The notes under the pieces are model-generated. The model made no database searches. It was not told where the DNA came from and saw only the letters and a list, made by a program, of their open reading frames with translations. A program made the translations under genes and the position numbers. From an uncultured Bacteroidales bacterium (GTDB taxonomy: Bacteria; Bacteroidota; Bacteroidia; Bacteroidales; P3), in the NCBI GenBank assembly GCA_900316235.1, contig ONCC01000006.1:1-64000 (forward strand): a stretch of 64,000 nt of DNA. Reading direction: 5' to 3'. Positions 16,710 through 25,347 of the stretch are shown one piece after another (positions within the stretch are counted from its first letter, which is position 1; every line of letters begins with the position of its first letter).

Positions 16710-19412
16710 ATGAAGAAATTCTTATTAGCCCTGATGCTCTTCGCCGCCCTGCCTGTGGCAGTGATGGCACAGTCCCCCACCCCCAGCATGATGGCCATGG
16801 CTCAAGCCGAATTGCAAAAACGAGGACTCAACGAGGCCGAGGTGCGTGCCCGCCTCTTGGAAAACGGCATTGACGTGGACAACATCCCGCCCACTGAGTA
16901 TAAAAACTATCAAGGTCGTGTGATGGCCATCCTCGATCAGATGCAAGCCGAAAAAGCTAATGCCAGCAACACCTCCGCCGCCTCTTCGGCCAATGAAGTG
17001 GAGACACCTGCAGAAGTACCGCAGACCACCGTCGGCGAAGCCGCTGCCGAAGTGGCCCTCCAAGAAGCCCTCCAGGAAAACCATGTCTCCCCCACGGTTG
17101 GCAACGACATCTATGGACACTCCCTCTTCACCGGTAAAAACCTCGATGTATTCCGCACTACCGACGGTGCTCAAGCACCCGACCACTACGTGCTGGGCGA
17201 GGGCGACGAGATTCACATCTCCATCTTTGGCTCCTCGCAGACTGAGATACACCAGCGCATCGGTGCCGACGGCAGCATCCAGCCTGCCGGCGCCACCAAG
17301 ATTTTCCTCAAAGGCATGACGCTGGCACAAGGTCGCGCCGCCATCCAGAACAAGCTGGCACAACATTATGCCTATCGTTCCGATCAGATTGCCGTCACTA
17401 TCACCACGGCCCGTACTGTGAATGTGAGCATTTACGGCGAGGTGGGTGTGCAGGGCGGCTTCACCCTCAGTGCCTTGAACACCGCCTTCAATGCCCTCGC
17501 GGCAGCCGGCGGTCCCACGGCCATGGGTTCTGTGCGTACCATCCAGCTCTCCCGTGGTGGCAAGGTCACCCGTCTGGATATCTACCAGTTCATGAAGAAC
17601 CCCACCATCGGTACCCCCTACGACCTCCAGAACGGCGACGTACTCTTTGTGCCTGTCGCACAGAAAATTGTTAGAATTGAGGGTGCCGTAAACCGTCCCA
17701 TGCGCTATGAAATGGTCGATGGTGAGACCGTCAAAGACCTCATTGACTATGCCGGCGGCATCACCGACAACGCCTACCCTGAATTCCTCCAAATCGAGCG
17801 CTTCGTCGACGGCACCAAGAAGTTCATTGACTACACACTCAATGATGTACTTTCCGGCAAAAAGAAAATAAACCTTGAACCTGGCGACATCGTGCGTCTG
17901 CGCACCGGAAACGAACCCCTTGACCAGTATGTCTCTATCGAAGGCGACGTCTACTATGGCGGCCGCTACGACCTGGACCAGAACAGCAGTCTGAAGACCC
18001 TCCTTGAAAGAGCCAAGCCCACCTACACTGCCCGCACCGAGTACGTCTATGTGGAGCGCACACGTCCCGACAAGACCGTCGAGGTGCTCACCGTGCCCTT
18101 CCCCGACAATAGTAATCCCGACTTCACTCTACAGGCCCGCGACGTGGTTCGCGTGCTTAACTTGGCCTCTTTCCGCGACATGGAGTCCATCTCCGTCAAC
18201 GGCGAAGTCCGCAACCCGTTTACCCGCGACTTCAGCCTCAACGACCGCATGACCGTCAGCCAAGCCATCGAGTATGCCCACGGCCTCAAGCAAAACGTAT
18301 TCCCCGTGGCCTACATCTTCCGCCGCGACCTCACCAACCGTGATAAGATGCAATACATTCGCGTCAACCTCGACACCGACGGCGAGATGCTCCTGCAACC
18401 CGGCGACCGACTGAATATCTACGACAACACCACCTACACCAACGTCGGCGAGGTGCGTGTCAGCGGTGCCGTAAAAAATCCCATGGGTACCACCTACGAC
18501 CCCTCGCTCACCCTGCACGACCTATTGATGATGGCCGGTGGATTTGAAGTGGGTGCCGCCTACGATCGCATAGAAGTGTTCCGTCTCAATATCGACAAAA
18601 AGAAAGAAGCCGATTTCGATCTCCTCACCCTCACCGTCGATGAAAACTACAATATTGTCGAAACCGAGGAAGGCCCCAAAGACTTCCAACTGCAGCCCTT
18701 CGACCACGTCGTGGTACGCATGATTCCCAACTACACCACCGGACGCTATGTTGAGGTGAACGGCCGCGTGAAATATCCCGGCACCTACCTCCTCGATAAC
18801 GATGAGACCCAACTCTGGCAGATTATCAAGAAGGCAGGAGGCCTCCTCGACGATGCCGAACCTCATTCCATCCTCTTCCGCACCAAAGGACGCTTCAATG
18901 GCAACATTGCCATCAACCTCGACAAGGTAAAGAAACGCAAAGGCAACATGAAGTACAACCCCATCCTGTTGGACGGCGACGTCATCACCATCCCTCGTCG
19001 CGAGAATACGGTGGTTATCCGTGAGACAGGTACCCACATGGCTCAGTATGTGCCGGCCGAGTTCTCCTCCACCCAGAAGAATATCGTTTATCACGGCTCT
19101 CATACTGCAGCCTGGTATGTCAAGCATTTTGCCGGTGGATTCGACAAGAATGCCGACCGCAAAAGTGTCACCGTCACCCTGCCCAACAACGAGACCAAAG
19201 CCACCCGTCGCTTCCTCTTCTTCCGCCGCACCCCCAAAGTAGAACCCGGTAGCGTGATTACCCTGCGCATGGATGCAAAAAGAATTGAGAAAGAATCGAA
19301 GCCCAAAGAGAAGATCGACTGGGGTGCGGAGATTTCAAAGATGCTGAGCGGCATCACTTCGATTATATCCGTCATCCTCCTTGCCAATAGTTTAAGTAAA
19401 CTAAACAATTAA
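16710..19412 (+). CDS. Polysaccharide export protein with multiple SLBB domains (Wza/OPX family)
   Basis: A 900-residue outer-membrane polysaccharide export protein. The signal peptide is MKKFLLALMLFAALPVAVMA. A Poly_export domain begins near residue 155 (YVLGEGDEIHISIFG). Several SLBB repeats follow, each with a V-x-GxV-x-PG pattern (for example VSGAVKNPMGTTYDPSLTL and VNGRVKYPGTYLL). A hydrophobic C-terminal segment (MLSGITSIISVILLANSL) could anchor it. It is much longer than enteric Wza and typical of Bacteroidota. It is paired with the Wzz-like gene 8 nt downstream and is thought to form the outer-membrane exit channel. Confidence 0.85.
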   Translation: MKKFLLALMLFAALPVAVMAQSPTPSMMAMAQAELQKRGLNEAEVRARLLENGIDVDNIPPTEYKNYQGRVMAILDQMQAEKANASNTSAASSANEVETPAEVPQTTVGEAAAEVALQEALQENHVSPTVGNDIYGHSLFTGKNLDVFRTTDGAQAPDHYVLGEGDEIHISIFGSSQTEIHQRIGADGSIQPAGATKIFLKGMTLAQGRAAIQNKLAQHYAYRSDQIAVTITTARTVNVSIYGEVGVQGGFTLSALNTAFNALAAAGGPTAMGSVRTIQLSRGGKVTRLDIYQFMKNPTIGTPYDLQNGDVLFVPVAQKIVRIEGAVNRPMRYEMVDGETVKDLIDYAGGITDNAYPEFLQIERFVDGTKKFIDYTLNDVLSGKKKINLEPGDIVRLRTGNEPLDQYVSIEGDVYYGGRYDLDQNSSLKTLLERAKPTYTARTEYVYVERTRPDKTVEVLTVPFPDNSNPDFTLQARDVVRVLNLASFRDMESISVNGEVRNPFTRDFSLNDRMTVSQAIEYAHGLKQNVFPVAYIFRRDLTNRDKMQYIRVNLDTDGEMLLQPGDRLNIYDNTTYTNVGEVRVSGAVKNPMGTTYDPSLTLHDLLMMAGGFEVGAAYDRIEVFRLNIDKKKEADFDLLTLTVDENYNIVETEEGPKDFQLQPFDHVVVRMIPNYTTGRYVEVNGRVKYPGTYLLDNDETQLWQIIKKAGGLLDDAEPHSILFRTKGRFNGNIAINLDKVKKRKGNMKYNPILLDGDVITIPRRENTVVIRETGTHMAQYVPAEFSSTQKNIVYHGSHTAAWYVKHFAGGFDKNADRKSVTVTLPNNETKATRRFLFFRRTPKVEPGSVITLRMDAKRIEKESKPKEKIDWGAEISKMLSGITSIISVILLANSLSKLNN

Positions 19413-19420
19413 CCACACAT

Positions 19421-20596
19421 ATGGAAGAGAATATCAACAACGCCAACACTCCCAACGAGGAGAATGAAGGCCTTGATATCATGGCCATGATGCGCAGCCT
19501 GTGGGACGGCCGCAAGACTATCTTCATCACTCTGGGCATTTTCTTTGCCTTAGGTCTCGTGGCAGCCCTCACCATGAAACGCACCTACTCTGTCCAAACC
19601 GTCATGGTACCCCAAGTGGGTGCCGACAGTAAAGGCGGACTGGGCGGATTGGCGGCATTGGCCGGCTTCGACCTCGGCGGCGGTACAACCAACGGCGAAC
19701 TCTCGCCGCTCATCTACCCACAGATTGTCAGCAGCGTCCCCTTTCGCCTCACCATCATTCACACTCCCCTACACTACGAGAAGTGCGACACTGCCATCAG
19801 CATGTTCAACTACGCCAAAGCAGGTTATGAGAAACCCTCGGTGTTCTCCTACATAATGAAATACACCATCGGTCTGCCGGGTGTCATCATCGGATCGCTC
19901 AGCAGCAAGCCAGAGGAGATTGAATACCCTGACACCAATAGCAGAACGAGTGTGAAAGACCTTCGGCCGATAGTGGTGAGCCTCGACGAACAACGGATGC
20001 TGGAGAAGATGGGACAAATCATCTCGCTCGATGTGGACAAGAAAGAGGGCTATATCACCCTCCGCGTCAACGGTTCGGAGCCTGTCCAGACCGCCGAACT
20101 GGCCCTCAAAGTCCAGCAACTGCTGCAGAAAGAGATTACCCGCTTCCGCACCGAGAAGTCGCAAGGCGAACTCGAATACATCCAGGCACGCTACGACGAA
20201 GCCAAAGAGGAGGCCGAACGCTACCAGATGGCTTTGGCAGGATCCAGAGACCGCATGAACAACGTTGTCACCACCGCCTCCACCGTCGGACGCGAACGCC
20301 TGCAGTCGAAATTCAACGTAGCCAACACCGTCTATCTCGAGATGGCCAAGCAGCTCGAACAGGCCAAGATGAAAGTAAAGAAAGACACTCCTGTTTTCTC
20401 CACCATCCAACCAGTCTCCATTCCCACCAAGCCTTCCAACAGCCGTGCCAAAACACTCATCGTATGGCTCTTCCTCGGCATCGTGGTGGGATGTGGCATC
20501 GTCCTCGGCAAGAACTACTGGCCCAAAGTGAAAGACATGTTCAAGAAACCTGAGGACAAAGAAAACGAAGAGAAAAAAGAAGAAGGGAAAAAGTAA
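19421..20596 (+). CDS. Wzz/GNVR-type chain-length determinant (polysaccharide co-polymerase)
   Basis: A 391-residue inner-membrane protein: cytoplasmic N-terminus, TM1 about 38-56, a large periplasmic domain with a heptad-rich helix (about 225-310), TM2 about 344-362 (TLIVWLFLGIVVGCGIVLG), and a lysine/glutamate-rich tail. A proline-rich segment (PVSIPTKPSNSRAK) just before TM2 is characteristic. No kinase domain. Immediately after the SLBB exporter, with which it should form an export complex. Confidence 0.85.
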   Translation: MEENINNANTPNEENEGLDIMAMMRSLWDGRKTIFITLGIFFALGLVAALTMKRTYSVQTVMVPQVGADSKGGLGGLAALAGFDLGGGTTNGELSPLIYPQIVSSVPFRLTIIHTPLHYEKCDTAISMFNYAKAGYEKPSVFSYIMKYTIGLPGVIIGSLSSKPEEIEYPDTNSRTSVKDLRPIVVSLDEQRMLEKMGQIISLDVDKKEGYITLRVNGSEPVQTAELALKVQQLLQKEITRFRTEKSQGELEYIQARYDEAKEEAERYQMALAGSRDRMNNVVTTASTVGRERLQSKFNVANTVYLEMAKQLEQAKMKVKKDTPVFSTIQPVSIPTKPSNSRAKTLIVWLFLGIVVGCGIVLGKNYWPKVKDMFKKPEDKENEEKKEEGKK

Positions 20597-20599
20597 GGC

Positions 20600-21601
20600 G
20601 TGCCTTTCGTCCACGATATACTACATTATAACAGTCTTTCCATCGTAGGTCTCGAAAAGAATACAGGAAAGACTGTTTGCCTTAATTATATATTGAATAG
20701 GCTCAACGATATGGGAGTGCATGTCGGCGTCACCTCCATCGGTGTCGACGGGGAGCAAGTAGATGCCGTCTTTGCCACCGCCAAACCCGAAATCACCCTT
20801 TTCCGTGGCACCCATTTCATCACCTCCGAGAAGCACTACCTCGTCCGCCAGGCCGTCAGCAAGCTGGTAGCCGTCGACAGCCAGCGCACCTCGCTAGGCC
20901 CATTGGTTACGGCCGAAGTGCTCATCCAAGGCAAAGTGCTCCTTTCGGGAGCCGCCACCACAGCGGTGCTCAAGCGGCAGATACAATCGTTCGACAAACT
21001 GGGTGTCGACCTCTCCATTGTCGACGGAGCCCTGTCGCGCCTAAGCCTCGCCTCGCCCACCGTCACCGAAGCCATGATACTTGCCACCGGTGCCGCCGTC
21101 TCGGCCAACGTCAAGCAACTCATCGCCAAAACCAAGTTCCTCCACTCCCTCATTCTCCTCGACGAAGTGGACAGCGACCTCCGCGAACGCCTCGTCACCA
21201 TTCCCTCAGGCCTCTGGGCAATCGACGACGAAGGCCAGCCCCACGACCTCGGCATCGCCTCCGTCTTCCTCATCGACAAAGCCGAGAAAGACATCCTTCG
21301 TTTTGGCAAGACACTCTTCGCCTCTGGCGCCGTGAGCGACCGCCTGCTCCGCATTCTCGCAGCGAAGGACAAGGACATCACGCTGATAGCGCGCGATTTC
21401 ACCAAGTTCTTTCTCACTCCAGAAGCCTATGTGGAGTTCACCCGCCGCGGCGGACGCCTCATGGTGCTTCAGCGCTCCCGTCTCATCGCCGTCACCCTCA
21501 ACCCCACCTCACCGCAAGGATTTCTCCTCGACAGCAAGTCCACCTGCGACGCCCTCAGCGACGCCCTCCAAACCCCCGTCTACGACGTCAAGAAAATATG
21601 A
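20600..21601 (+). CDS. KamB-like P-loop protein (aminomutase reactivase subunit candidate)
   Basis: A 333-residue protein starting at GTG 20600, 3 nt after the previous stop. It has a clear Walker A (GLEKNTGKT, 17-25). Its last codons overlap the start of the MutS-like gene by 4 nt. The pairing of a 330-residue P-loop protein with a 460-residue MutS-like ATPase matches KamB/KamC of lysine fermentation clusters, proposed to reactivate the B12 enzyme lysine 5,6-aminomutase. No KamD/KamE, KamA or other lysine genes are in the window, so the target is open. I recognise the pair by size, order and motifs, not by a search. Confidence 0.6.
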   Translation: MPFVHDILHYNSLSIVGLEKNTGKTVCLNYILNRLNDMGVHVGVTSIGVDGEQVDAVFATAKPEITLFRGTHFITSEKHYLVRQAVSKLVAVDSQRTSLGPLVTAEVLIQGKVLLSGAATTAVLKRQIQSFDKLGVDLSIVDGALSRLSLASPTVTEAMILATGAAVSANVKQLIAKTKFLHSLILLDEVDSDLRERLVTIPSGLWAIDDEGQPHDLGIASVFLIDKAEKDILRFGKTLFASGAVSDRLLRILAAKDKDITLIARDFTKFFLTPEAYVEFTRRGGRLMVLQRSRLIAVTLNPTSPQGFLLDSKSTCDALSDALQTPVYDVKKI

Positions 21602-22983
21602 AAATAAAAGAACTTATAAAACAGGACGCAGGCTTCCAGTTTGTCATCGACAACATGGAATTCATGTCCGCTGCCGGACGGCGCAAGATGCTGGACACCG
21701 AACTCCTCACCGACCCCACAGCGCTACAGACAGAATGGGACCGTCTAGAAAGTGCCATCCAGGCCGTCCGCGAATACAAATACAAGAAGCCCTACATCGA
21801 GCTGCGCCACTGCCTGATGTGTCTGCACGACCTTCAGGGCACCCTGGGCCACCTGGCCAACCACACCACTCTCAACGAAGTGGAACTCTTCGAAATCAAG
21901 AACCTATCCCATCTGGCTCAAACCGCCATGGGCGCCATAGCCGAAGTGGGCCTCGCAGACATGCTACCCCTACCCGATACCACCGGAGTATTCGCCATCC
22001 TCGATCCAGACCACACAGGCATCGCCAACTTCTATATTTACGACAGCTATGACATCCGCCTCGCACCCCTGCGCCGTGAACTCAACGGTCTGCAGACCTC
22101 TGGAGGCGACCCAATGCGCATCAGCGAACTGCTGGCCGAGCAAAGCGAGATACAGAACGAGGTCTGCATCCATCTCTCCGACCAACTTGTCCGGTGGACA
22201 AATGTGCTCGTAACCACCATGGAACAAATGGCTTATGCCGACTTCCTGCTAGCCAATGCCGAACTGGCCATCCAGTGGGAACTGACACGTCCGAAGCTGG
22301 GCGACCACATTGAATACACCAACCTTTTCAATCCCCGACTCAAGCAGCGCAACGAGGAGATGCACCTCCGTTATCAGCCTGTCAGCATCGAAATTCGCCC
22401 CGGCGTCTGCCTCATCACTGGTGCCAACATGGCCGGCAAAACGGTGTTACTCAAAAGCATCGGCACCTCTCAAATCATGGCCCAGTGCGGCATGTATGTG
22501 CCGGCCGAAGAGGCCATGATAAAACTGGTTGAAGGCGTAGCCACCTCCATTGGCGACGACCAGGACGAGATGAATGGTCTCTCCTCCTACGCCTCAGAAA
22601 TCATCAAAATCAGCAACATACTCTCCGATTGCCGTCAGCGCGAACTGCTGGTACTCATCGACGAGCCCGCCCGCACCACCAACCCTGTCGAGGGAAAAGC
22701 CCTGGTACAGGCCATCATCAAGATTCTCGAACAGCGTCCGTCATTCACCCTCATCACCACACACTACGGCCAGTTGGGAACCACTTGCCGCCGTCTGAGG
22801 GTCAAAGGCTTTGTGGAAGACCTGGACAACATACCGCTTACCCCGCAAAGTATCAACCGCTTCATCGACTACTCCCTCACCGAGGACCAGAGCGACAACG
22901 TGCCCCACGAGGCCCTCCGCATCGCCACCATCCTCAACTGCGACCCCGAAATGATAGCCCTCGCATCGGAACAAATGCAATAA
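21598..22983 (+). CDS. MutS-like ATPase (KamC-like)
   Basis: A 461-residue protein with only the lever/clamp and ATPase parts of MutS. Walker A is GANMAGKT (275-282), Walker B is VLIDEPARTTNP (Asp355-Glu356), and ITTHYGQ follows. The mismatch-recognition and connector domains of MutS1 are missing, as is a Smr nuclease domain, so mismatch repair or MutS2 roles are unlikely. It overlaps the KamB-like gene by 4 nt and ends just before a strong terminator. Confidence 0.75.
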   Translation: MKIKELIKQDAGFQFVIDNMEFMSAAGRRKMLDTELLTDPTALQTEWDRLESAIQAVREYKYKKPYIELRHCLMCLHDLQGTLGHLANHTTLNEVELFEIKNLSHLAQTAMGAIAEVGLADMLPLPDTTGVFAILDPDHTGIANFYIYDSYDIRLAPLRRELNGLQTSGGDPMRISELLAEQSEIQNEVCIHLSDQLVRWTNVLVTTMEQMAYADFLLANAELAIQWELTRPKLGDHIEYTNLFNPRLKQRNEEMHLRYQPVSIEIRPGVCLITGANMAGKTVLLKSIGTSQIMAQCGMYVPAEEAMIKLVEGVATSIGDDQDEMNGLSSYASEIIKISNILSDCRQRELLVLIDEPARTTNPVEGKALVQAIIKILEQRPSFTLITTHYGQLGTTCRRLRVKGFVEDLDNIPLTPQSINRFIDYSLTEDQSDNVPHEALRIATILNCDPEMIALASEQMQ

Positions 22984-22984
22984 G

Positions 22985-23013
22985 AAAAAGGAGACCTCAA
23001 CAGTCTCCTTTTT
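22985..23013. terminator. Bidirectional intrinsic terminator
   Basis: AAAAAGGAGAC (22985-22995), a 7-nt loop, GTCTCCTTTTT (23003-23013). It ends the plus-strand run after the MutS-like gene. It could also stop the minus-strand tRNA-Ser transcript, since both flanks carry T/A runs. Confidence 0.9.
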
Positions 23014-23021
23014 CATTTCAG

Positions 23022-23109
23022 CGGAAAGGAGGGGATTCGAACCCCTGAAGCGCTGTTAACGCTTACTCGCTTTCCAGGCGGGCCTCTTCAACCACTCGAG
23101 CACCTTTCC
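23022..23109 (-). tRNA. tRNA-Ser (anticodon GGA)
   Basis: An 88-nt class II tRNA. The acceptor arms GGAAAGG and CCTTTCC pair perfectly with discriminator G. The anticodon loop is CTGGAAA (GGA), the long variable arm is a serine hallmark, and the T arm contains GGTTCGAATCC. CCA is not encoded. It has its own promoter at 23141-23171. Confidence 0.95.
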
Positions 23110-23140
23110 GTGGATGATTTCTTTTTCTCAAAATCGGGTG

Positions 23141-23171
23141 CAAAAGTACAACTTTTTTCTGATATGACAAA
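23141..23171 (-). promoter_or_regulatory. tRNA-Ser promoter
   Basis: On the minus strand TTTG (23171-23168), 19 nt, TACTTTTG (23148-23141). This is a perfect consensus and nearly identical to the rRNA promoter at 226-256, including the flanking GTTG and CACCCG. Confidence 0.88.
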
Positions 23172-23178
23172 AAAAATG

Positions 23179-23186
23179 TATCTTTG
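23179..23186 (+). promoter_or_regulatory. -7 box of M49-like peptidase promoter
   Basis: TATCTTTG, with a near-match TTTT 20 nt upstream (23155-23158) and the ATG 43 nt downstream. The upstream half overlaps the divergent tRNA-Ser promoter, so the two may compete. Confidence 0.65.
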
Positions 23187-23228
23187 TAGTTTCAAACAAC
23201 AAGCAAAAAACCTTAAAACAATTTAATA

Positions 23229-24866
23229 ATGAAAAAGTTAATAATTTGCGCTATGGCTATTTCTATGTTAGCCGCCGTGGGCTGCAAAAGCAAAAAAGCT
23301 GATGAACCCAAATCGGAAATTCAACAAAAAGTGGACGAGTATGCCGAGTTCGAATTGAAGTCGGACCTCATCCAGAATCTCTCTGCCAACGAAAAAGAGT
23401 TGGTGAAAATCTTCATTGAAATCGGCAAGGTGATGGACGAAATCTACTGGGATGAGTATTTCGGCAATGAAAACCGTGCCAGCCTCGACACCATCAGCGA
23501 TCCCGCCATCCGTGCCTTCGCCAATATCCAGTACGGTGCCTGGGACCGTCTCGACAGCGAGAAACCCTTTATCCCCGGCTACGGCGAGCGCCCCGCAGGC
23601 TGCAACTTCTACCCCAAAGACATGACCCGCGAGGAGTTTGACGCCCTTGAGGACCCGCTGAAAAACAGCGAATACAGCGTCATCCGCCGCGACGAGAACG
23701 GCAAGCTCTATGTCCTCCCCTACCACGAGGCCTACAAAGAGCAGCTCGCCAAGGTTGACGAACTCATGGAGAAAGCCATTTCCCTCGCCGAGAACCCCGG
23801 CCTGAAGAAATACCTCGAGGCACGCCGCGAGGCCTTCCTCACCGACGACTACTTCAACAGCGACATGGTGTGGATGGACATGAAAGACAGCAAGCTCGAC
23901 TTCGTCGTGGGCCCCATCGAGAACTATGACGACGGTGTCAACGGCCTGAAATGCAGCCACGAAGCCTTCGTGCTGGTGAAAGACGAGCAGTGGAGCAACG
24001 ACCTCAGCAAGTTCGCCGCCCTCCTGCCTGAGATGCAGAAACTCCTCCCTTGCGATGAGAAATACAAGAAAGAGGTGCCCGGCACCGACTGCGACATCAA
24101 CGTCTACGACGTGGTCTACTACGCCGGCGACTGCAATGCGGGCTCGAAGACCATCGCCATCAACCTGCCCAACGACGAGCGCGTGCAGCTCAAGAAAGGC
24201 TCCCGTCGCCTCCAGCTCAAGAATGCCATGCAGGCCAAGTTCGACAACATCATGGTGCCCATCGCCAAGCTGATGGTATGCGACGAGCAGGTCGACAGCG
24301 TGACCTTCAACGCCTTCTTTGGCAACACTTGCTACCACGAGGTGGCCCATGGCCTGGGTATCAAGAACACCGTTACCGGCCGCGGTCCCTGCCGCCAGGC
24401 CCTTGGCGCCCAGTACAGCGCCTGGGAGGAAGCCAAAGCCGATGTCTGCGGTCTCTTCCTCACCGAGCAGCTCATCAACCGTGGCCTCATCACCAACACC
24501 ACCGTCAACCAGAACTACATCACTTTCATCGCCGGCATCCTCCGCAGCGTCCGCTTCGGTGCCACCGAGGCTCATGGCGTGGCCAACATCATGTGCTACA
24601 ACTACTTCCTCGAACACGGCGCCTTTAGCCGCAATGCCGACGGCAAGTACGTCATCGACGTGGAGAAAGCCCGCGAAGCCGCCAAAGGCTGGGCCGCCCT
24701 CATCATCGCCATGGAAGGCGAGGGCGACATGGCTGCCGCCAAGGCCTACAGCGACAAGAACGGCAAGATCAGCGCCGACCTCCAGAAAGACCTCGACAAC
24801 ATCCGCGATGCCAACATCCCCCGCGACATCATCTACAAACAGGGTGCCGAGGTGCTGGGTCTGTAA
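23229..24866 (+). CDS. M49-like (dipeptidyl-peptidase III family) zinc peptidase, lipoprotein
   Basis: A 545-residue lipoprotein: the signal ends in the lipobox LAAVGC (Cys19). The zinc site is HEVAH (370-374) with EEAKAD (400-405) as the second ligand motif. The spacing and the EE-x-x-x-D motif point to the M49 family. The zinc motif is the five-residue HExxH and not the six-residue HExxxH of classical DPP III. It is likely a surface or periplasmic peptidase releasing dipeptides; substrate preference is not deducible. It stands alone between its own promoter and a terminator. Confidence 0.8.
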   Translation: MKKLIICAMAISMLAAVGCKSKKADEPKSEIQQKVDEYAEFELKSDLIQNLSANEKELVKIFIEIGKVMDEIYWDEYFGNENRASLDTISDPAIRAFANIQYGAWDRLDSEKPFIPGYGERPAGCNFYPKDMTREEFDALEDPLKNSEYSVIRRDENGKLYVLPYHEAYKEQLAKVDELMEKAISLAENPGLKKYLEARREAFLTDDYFNSDMVWMDMKDSKLDFVVGPIENYDDGVNGLKCSHEAFVLVKDEQWSNDLSKFAALLPEMQKLLPCDEKYKKEVPGTDCDINVYDVVYYAGDCNAGSKTIAINLPNDERVQLKKGSRRLQLKNAMQAKFDNIMVPIAKLMVCDEQVDSVTFNAFFGNTCYHEVAHGLGIKNTVTGRGPCRQALGAQYSAWEEAKADVCGLFLTEQLINRGLITNTTVNQNYITFIAGILRSVRFGATEAHGVANIMCYNYFLEHGAFSRNADGKYVIDVEKAREAAKGWAALIIAMEGEGDMAAAKAYSDKNGKISADLQKDLDNIRDANIPRDIIYKQGAEVLGL

Positions 24867-24899
24867 TATTTATTTAACATAATTTTAACAATTCCCTCT

Positions 24900-24928
24900 G
24901 AGGGAGCCCCCATTCCGGAGGCTCCCTC
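24900..24928 (+). terminator. Intrinsic terminator after peptidase gene
   Basis: GAGGGAGCC (24900-24908) pairs with GGCTCCCTC (24920-24928) across an 11-nt loop, followed by a moderately T-rich stretch, 33 nt after the peptidase stop. Confidence 0.75.
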
Positions 24929-24949
24929 ATTCATTTTCATAGCATTACA

Positions 24950-25025
24950 CCTCCTACCATCACCCTACCAACTCCTTACCAACTCCCTACCAACTCCTAC
25001 CACAGTAGGTGTTGATAGGTCGTTC
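24950..25025. repeat. Palindromic intergenic repeat with 11-bp register, copy B
   Basis: Here the long arm lies to the left: CTCCTTACCAA and CTCCCTACCAA units precede the core CTCCTAC (24994-25000), loop CACA, GTAGGTG (25005-25011; one mismatch in the stem), then TTGATAGGTCG. It is the inverted arrangement relative to copy A. It sits between the peptidase terminator and the UpxY promoter. Confidence 0.8.
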
Positions 25026-25150
25026 GAATGATGATTATGTTAAGTAGAAACCACCCGTGTGGGGAGGCTCCGAGAGCTCATTCCCGGGAGAGGAGGAGTC
25101 CTGCTTTTTTACATTTTTCAAAATATATTTTATAATAATGAAAAAATATG

Positions 25151-25158
25151 TATATTTG
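25151..25158 (+). promoter_or_regulatory. -7 box of capsule-locus promoter (upstream of upxY)
   Basis: TATATTTG in an A/T-rich tract, with only TTTT at about the correct upstream distance. A start near 25165 would give a 5' leader of about 180 nt. Confidence 0.6.
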
Positions 25159-25164
25159 CAGTAG

Positions 25165-25347
25165 ACTTTCCGTGTATTGTGCAAAACGCTATACGCTGGA
25201 AATGATAGGGTTGCGGCAACACCCTTGGATAGGGGCGCCCGTGAATCGGAGAGCAGAAAACCGATGAACCTGCCAGAAACTCCGGCCCTTGCGCCGGAGG
25301 AGGGGAAGAGTTGCCCCAACCGCAACCACACACACAACTACCTGAAG
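25165..25347 (+). promoter_or_regulatory. Structured 5' leader of the polysaccharide locus
   Basis: Between the predicted transcription start and the UpxY ATG. It contains a perfect 7-bp hairpin CTCCGGC (25280-25286) / GCCGGAG (25293-25299) with a 6-nt loop, directly followed by GGGG (25302-25305) / CCCC (25314-25317). In Bacteroides, UpxY proteins act on the leader of their own capsule operon, so this is the expected place for such a signal. The role is inferred. Confidence 0.5.

Noticed and set aside
16725..17792. Open frame (355 codons) on the minus strand
   Set aside because: Shadow of the SLBB export gene; His/Gly/Val-rich composition without motifs.
21598..22983. Mismatch repair MutS or MutS2
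   Set aside because: Mismatch-recognition, connector and Smr domains are all absent; the partner gene matches the KamB/KamC arrangement instead.
20600..22983. Two-gene defence system (P-loop protein plus MutS-like ATPase)
   Set aside because: No nuclease or effector domain is visible and the KamB/KamC explanation fits size and order; kept only as an orphan pair of interest.
23268..24617. Long open frame (449 codons) on the minus strand
   Set aside because: Antisense shadow of the M49-like peptidase, caused by G/C bias at third positions.
24950..25025. Possible CRISPR array from repeated CTCCCTACCAA units
   Set aside because: Units are 11 bp with no unique spacers, are palindromic overall and recur in five intergenic sites; no cas genes are present.
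25177..25347. N-terminal extension of UpxY
   Set aside because: This stretch is the predicted leader with hairpins; the NGN domain begins just after ATG 25348.
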